The notes below the pieces were generated by a model. It did not search any database. It was not told the origin of the DNA and saw only the letters and a list, made by a program, of their open reading frames with translations. A stretch of DNA of 64,000 nt from Polaromonas sp. OV174 (lineage in GTDB: Bacteria; Pseudomonadota; Gammaproteobacteria; Burkholderiales; Burkholderiaceae_C): assembly GCF_900112285.1 (NCBI RefSeq), contig NZ_FOKZ01000012.1, forward strand, positions 88,447-152,446, in the 5' to 3' direction. Each line of letters begins with the position of its first letter. Position 1 is the first letter of the stretch. The position numbers and the translations under genes were made by a program. Of the stretch, positions 60,142 through 64,000 are shown one piece after another.

Positions 60142-60858
60142 TCAAGAAACTGCCTGCGCACCTGAAATATCCATAGCCCCAGAGTTTCCCAGTTGATGCT
60201 TGGCTGCATAGACATACAACTCAAGGCGATTGCTTACGCCCAGCTTTTGGTAAATGGCTGTCAAATGATTGCGCAGGGTGTGCTCGGATATAAAAAGCCG
60301 ATCGGCCAGCGCCTTGTTGTGCGCACCATTGCCTTCGGCAACGGCATGAATGATTTTTCGCTCCCGGGGGGTAAGACTCGCCAGTTTTTCGGTCTCAGGG
60401 TCCAGCTTGCTGGCCGGTTTGGGACTCATGAATTCGCTGAACACCCGCCCTAGCGTTTCGCGGTCAAGCCATATTTCGCCGTCGGCTGTTTTTTCAATGG
60501 CCTTCAGTACCTGCTCCGCTGATGCATCCTTGCGTAAAACCCCGCGAGCGCCCCGAAAAACCGCCAGATCAAGTATCGCCTGGTCACGCTCTCCGGTAAA
60601 GACCAGGACACGCGAAGCCGGATTCAACAACAAGGTGGGAAGGATGTCGAGAGCGCTTGTCCCGCCCAGGTCGAGATCCAGCAAAATAACGTCCGGGCAC
60701 AGCGATCCGATTTTCTCAAGCGCCTCCTCGCTGCTTCTGGCGGTGCCGACCACTTCCATTCGTGGTTTTTCACTCTCAATCAATTTGACGAGACCCCACA
60801 GCATGGTCTGGTGATCGTCTATGAGCATGACGCGGATCGTTTTTTCTGACTGTTTCAT
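60142..60858 (-). CDS. NarL/LuxR-family response regulator
   Basis: A 238-residue regulator. Receiver domain: VMLIDDHQTMLW, phospho-Asp in DVILLDLDLGG near residue 63, Thr in VLVFTGERD, and Lys in RGVLRKDASAEQ. LuxR-type HTH at about 170-235: LASLTPRERKIIHAVAEGNGAHNKALADRLFISEHTLRNHLTAIYQKLGV. Start 60858 is preferred over the longer frame that overlaps the kinase gene. It lies 13 nt downstream of its kinase partner. Confidence 0.92.
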   Translation of the reverse strand: MKQSEKTIRVMLIDDHQTMLWGLVKLIESEKPRMEVVGTARSSEEALEKIGSLCPDVILLDLDLGGTSALDILPTLLLNPASRVLVFTGERDQAILDLAVFRGARGVLRKDASAEQVLKAIEKTADGEIWLDRETLGRVFSEFMSPKPASKLDPETEKLASLTPRERKIIHAVAEGNGAHNKALADRLFISEHTLRNHLTAIYQKLGVSNRLELYVYAAKHQLGNSGAMDISGAQAVS

Positions 60859-60871
60859 GGGAGTACCTTTT

Positions 60872-62560
60872 TTATACAGGTATTTCGACATTGACGACCG
60901 TGCTGCCACCCGGTCCCTGATTGACCCGCAGCGTTCCTCCCAGCCCGGCAGCCCGTTCACTCATCGAGCGTGGCATGAAAGCTATCGGCTGAAGACCTTT
61001 ATATTCATTTTCAATTTGAATCTTGAGTGACTCGTTGGAACACTGGATTTTCACAAAGCCCTTTTGCGCAAGGGTATGTTTGCAGATATTGCTCAAGCCC
61101 TCACGCACGAGCTGCAACACCTCCGTGGCTAGGCGATCGCTCAGCTTGAGTTCGCCAGCCATGGTGATGCCGATGTCAATTCCGTAGAGTTCCCTAACCT
61201 GCGCAGCCTGCTGGTTTAAAACCACCAGAAGAACAGGTTCTGTTTGTCCCGGGCCATTTTTAAAATTCACGGCAAAACGACGTAAATCATTGATTACCTT
61301 TTCGGCCATCATCGTTAGTTTATCAATATCCTCGATGAGTGGATTGTCGAAAGACGCCTTGTTTCTTACAGCCCCCAACCCCAGCTTCAAGCCGATATAG
61401 GGCTGTATGGCCGTGTCATGAAGATCCAGTGATATTTTGTGCCGTTCCTGCAATGCAGCTTCTGAAGCCATTCGGTCGAGAAGCTCAATATTTTCAATAA
61501 CAGGAAAAGCCTGCACCGTGATATGGCTTAAAAATAAGGCATCGGCTTTATTGAATGACTCATTGGGTGAGAGAACATAAATACGGCCTTGTTGCCGCCT
61601 TAATGACAAAGGTGCACTGATGAAGGAACGAGCCTCCAGAAGCTCGGCCAGATTCTTGCTTGACGGCCCCTCTTGCTTTTCCCATCTATGTGCGCTGCAG
61701 TCATAAGCCAGGGATTCCTGAAATAAAGATGCCATCAAAGGCCAGAGCGGACGGGCATAAGCAATGAGATGGTCTTGAGCAACCGCCATGAGGGGCAAGG
61801 CTGCTTCTGCACTCACTGAGTCGGCACTGATTAACAATGTTGTATTGCCGTCTTTTATCGTACGCAGGGAATAAGCGCCAGACTCCTTGTCCTGCATGAC
61901 CAAAATACAGCTACTGGCCTTGAAAAACTGCCGCGTTTGTTCCAGCACACTGGTGATGGTGTGATCAACCCCAAATCGTGGATTGGACAAGCGGCTGACA
62001 TCACGTAGCAGCGCCAGTTGATGCATTAACCTGACTTTTGATTCACCCCAGTACACACTCATATAGCCGATAGTCAGCAGAAAGGTAGTGCGCAGCAATA
62101 ATCGGGAAAAATCGCTTTGCGTTTCCAGCGCCAGGCCTAACGCGGCAAATAATATGACCGAAGCCATCGTCACTTTAGCCCCCTCTTCGAACCCCCATCG
62201 CAAAGAGGAAGTAATAATGGCAAAGAAAAAGAAGAGAAAGAAAAAGCTGTCAACACCACCGGTAAAAATAACGATCAACGCAAACCAAAGTACATCCAGC
62301 CGATGAATCAGAATGCTTTGCGAAAACGGCTTATCACGCAAAGAATAAATGTAAATAACGATGCTGTGAAAGAGGTATCCAAAAAAGACAAGCCAAGTGA
62401 AGCCGTTAAGACTGCTCAAACTTGACGGGTCAACGAAAACTGCGAGCAACACCGAAACAGCCAGAACCATGCGCATCCGGCTAACCATCTGCGCGTCTGC
62501 GGAATTCGTTGCAAACCCTGCATAAAACTCGCCTTTTCTGTCAACACTAGATATCAGCAT
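60872..62560 (-). CDS. Membrane-bound sensor histidine kinase (HisKA_3 type)
   Basis: A 562-residue kinase. Residues about 25-180 form five or six membrane helices; a GAF-like region covers about 190-365. The HisKA_3 H-box is SLDLHDTAIQPYIGLKLGLG near residue 385, and the ATPase domain shows VREGLSNICKHTLAQKGFV and a C-terminal GLGGTLRVNQGPGGSTVVNVEI. HDTAIQP is the DegS/NarX-type H-box. It pairs with the NarL-type regulator. The signal is not known; control of the nearby Tad or glycan genes is possible. Confidence 0.9.
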   Translation of the reverse strand: MLISSVDRKGEFYAGFATNSADAQMVSRMRMVLAVSVLLAVFVDPSSLSSLNGFTWLVFFGYLFHSIVIYIYSLRDKPFSQSILIHRLDVLWFALIVIFTGGVDSFFFLFFFFAIITSSLRWGFEEGAKVTMASVILFAALGLALETQSDFSRLLLRTTFLLTIGYMSVYWGESKVRLMHQLALLRDVSRLSNPRFGVDHTITSVLEQTRQFFKASSCILVMQDKESGAYSLRTIKDGNTTLLISADSVSAEAALPLMAVAQDHLIAYARPLWPLMASLFQESLAYDCSAHRWEKQEGPSSKNLAELLEARSFISAPLSLRRQQGRIYVLSPNESFNKADALFLSHITVQAFPVIENIELLDRMASEAALQERHKISLDLHDTAIQPYIGLKLGLGAVRNKASFDNPLIEDIDKLTMMAEKVINDLRRFAVNFKNGPGQTEPVLLVVLNQQAAQVRELYGIDIGITMAGELKLSDRLATEVLQLVREGLSNICKHTLAQKGFVKIQCSNESLKIQIENEYKGLQPIAFMPRSMSERAAGLGGTLRVNQGPGGSTVVNVEIPV

Positions 62561-62762
62561 GTGTCCTCGCCACTCAAAAATATGAGTTTAAAAAACGCCC
62601 GACTTCCTGCATCACTGGAAACCAAATTTAACACTTGGATGCAGAACAATCAATGATAGGCATTGCAAGTTACACATTTCCTCTTGAGTCTTGGTTGTTA
62701 CCAGCTAGGCAAGGCAACCTTGTATGACACGCTCGCGGCCACTTGTCGTCTCTCAGACCACC
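62561..62762. other. Intergenic stretch upstream of the kinase gene
   Basis: About 200 bp between the kinase start and the putative IS3 end. It is AT-rich close to the kinase gene, as for a promoter. No gene is recognised. Confidence 0.4.
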
Positions 62763-62897
62763 TGAGGTGGTCCCAAAAACCTGAACAGTCGATAAGCGCA
62801 CTCGCCCCCTGAACGGGCCAGAGAATGGCTCCCGAGACTGGAGCAAGAAATGAGCAAAAAGACCCTGACCTGCTCGGTTTAATCGAGACATTTATAA

Positions 62898-63742
62898 CTA
62901 GAAGACGGCAGGTTGCAGGTCTTGGCGAAGTTGCTGCTTGAACTCCGCCGGGGTCAAGTATTGCAGACTGCTGTGTGGACGGAGCTCGTTGTAGTGAATG
63001 CGCCAGGATTCGATCAGAACGACGGCTTCGCGGCGTGAGCGGAACCACTCCAGCGACAAGCACTCGTCGCGAAACTTTCCGTTGAAGCTCTCGTCGGTGC
63101 CGTTCTGCCTGGGTTTGCCGGGGTCGTTCAGCACGGTGGCGATGCCGCAGCTCGATATCCACTCCAAGATGGCCTGGCTGACGAACTCCGGCCCGTTGTC
63201 CGAACGCATGAACAGTGGCGCACCGTGCAGGCTGACGAGCCGCGAAAGCACCTCGATCACCCGCGTAGAGCGAATGGCCCCAGCCACATCGATGGCCAGG
63301 CATTCCCGTGTGAACTCGTCCACGACCGTCAAGCACTTGATCTGCTGGCCGCTGGCCGTGGTGTCGAAGACGAAGTCATAGGCCCAGACCATGTTGGCTT
63401 TGAACGGCGTGTGGATGCGTGGTCGCACCGACGAGATGCGTTTGCGCGAACGCTTTCTGGGCACCAGCAGGCCCGCCTGGCGCCACAGGCGATGCGTGCG
63501 TGACCAACTCAGCTCCAAGCCCTGGCGACGTAGAAACACGCGGATACGGCGTAACCATAGCGGGGATATTGCGCCGAAAGCGCCTTCATCGCCGCGAGCA
63601 CCGGGGCATCCTTGGCTGGCAGGCGCAACTGGTAGCTTGGCGTGGCACGCGACATACCGATCAGCCCGCAGGCCCGGCGCAGACTCAAGCCCCGTGCGCG
63701 CACGCAGGCCAGTTGCTCACGCCGGCCCTGCGGGCTCACCAT
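62898..63742 (-). pseudogene. IS3-family transposase OrfB with a one-base deletion
   Basis: The first part starts at ATG 63742 (MVSPQGRREQLACVRARGLSLRRACGLIGMSR, then SAQYPRYGY) and continues in another frame as VFLRRQGLELSWSRTHRLWRQAGLLVPRK. A single missing base near 63550 breaks the codon after PRYGY (expected RRIRVFLRR). The DDE core is intact afterwards: VWAYDFVFDTT, MRSDNGPEFVSQAI, and NGTDESFNGKFRDECLS. This break is within orfB, distinct from the programmed shift at the orfA/orfB border. Confidence 0.85.
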
Positions 63743-63744
63743 TT

Positions 63745-63999
63745 TTATGCGTTGATCTCCTTGAGGATCTCGATGTCCAGCGCCGCTTCCGCCAGCAGCT
63801 TCTTGAGACGGCTGTTTTCAAGCTCCAGGGTCTTGAGCCGTTTGACATCGGCCGCCTCCATCTGTCCGAAGTGCTTGCGCCAGGCATAGATGGTGGCCTC
63901 GCTGACCTTGTGTTTCTTGGCGGCTTCGGCCACCGTGGTGCGATCCGCTTCACGCAGGATCGTGACCATTTTCTCTTCTGTGAATCGACTCTTTTTCAT
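63745..63999 (-). CDS. IS3-family transposase OrfA
   Basis: An 84-residue protein with a helix-turn-helix (FTEEKMVTILREADRTTVAEAAKKHKVSEATIYAWRKHFG) and a leucine-zipper-like C-terminus (LKTLELENSRLKKLLAEAALDIEILKEI). It binds IS ends and multimerises with OrfAB. Its TAA stop is followed at once by the orfB ATG at 63742. Confidence 0.92.
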   Translation of the reverse strand: MKKSRFTEEKMVTILREADRTTVAEAAKKHKVSEATIYAWRKHFGQMEAADVKRLKTLELENSRLKKLLAEAALDIEILKEINA

Positions 64000-64000
64000 G

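Larger units (their letters stand above)
62763..64000 (-). mobile_element. IS3-family insertion sequence (runs off or ends near the window edge)
   Basis: It contains orfA (63745-63999) and a frameshifted orfB (62898-63742) of an IS3-type transposase. The left limit is proposed at 62763, where TGAGGTGGTCCCAAAAACCT begins; IS3 ends usually start with TG and a stretch of this type. The other end lies outside the window, so it cannot be matched. About 135 bp separate orfB from this end. Confidence 0.65.

Noticed and set aside
62755..62772. GACCACCT-G-AGGTGGTC palindrome as an operator
   Set aside because: It overlaps the proposed IS3 end, so it is more simply explained as an insertion-boundary effect.

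Overview
The window reads as chromosomal DNA of a betaproteobacterium in the order Burkholderiales, most likely a Comamonadaceae-type organism (Polaromonas, Rhodoferax or Acidovorax relatives). This is inferred from the GC-rich coding style, the polyhydroxybutyrate genes, the universal-stress/low-oxygen gene set and the Tad pilus locus. No rRNA or tRNA gene was found to fix the taxonomy.

Layout. (1) 1-4.7 kb, minus strand: a copper/silver handling cluster with a P-type ATPase cut by the window edge, a CopZ-like chaperone, two DUF2933 proteins, a DUF5676 protein, an isoprenylcysteine-methyltransferase-like protein, a Met-rich lipoprotein and two exported proteins. (2) 4.8-5.4 kb: a scar made of fragments of a CusA-type pump, crcB and a MarR regulator. 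(3) 5.8-36.3 kb: a large stress/low-oxygen island. It holds five universal stress proteins, a Pat-like acyl-CoA ligase/acetyltransferase, DksA-like, phasin, PhaB, Hsp20 and BON proteins, two zinc alcohol dehydrogenases, a beta-CASP nuclease, an AMP-phosphorylase-like enzyme with a PRPP-synthetase-like partner, a Ca2+-type P-ATPase, a two-component pair and a Crp/Fnr regulator. The content resembles the low-oxygen-activated (lxa) locus known from Burkholderia cenocepacia. Decayed remnants of phaC, a cyclopropane-fatty-acid-synthase-like gene and an IS30 transposase lie between the intact genes. (4) 36.6-42.1 kb, minus strand: a Tn7-like transposition module (TnsA, TnsB, TnsC, TniQ/TnsD), visibly more AT-rich than its surroundings. 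(5) 42.3-43.5 kb: a small phage-like patch with a VC1465/DUF3653-type protein. (6) 43.6-54.7 kb: a near-complete Tad (Flp) pilus locus with three pilin-like genes. (7) 55.1-59.0 kb: AT-rich surface-glycan genes (membrane protein, methyltransferase, GtrA, GtrB-like). (8) 59-64 kb: a degenerate IS5-type transposase, a NarL-type two-component system and an IS3-family element running off the window.

How the genes fit together. The strongest unexplained signal is a repeated, mostly asymmetric Fnr-like operator, TTGCGC-N3-ATCAA. Copies lie upstream of most transcription units of the stress island, and in several the centre sits 31-32 bp before a plausible -10 hexamer, as expected for class II Fnr activation. 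The Crp/Fnr protein encoded at 23.6-24.4 kb has an Fnr-type recognition helix but lacks the N-terminal cysteine cluster of Fnr. The simplest model is that this local regulator, or another Fnr/Anr protein, switches the island on when oxygen falls. The Tn7-like genes at the island's right border raise the question of whether the island was carried as its cargo; no transposon ends were identified, so this remains a hypothesis.
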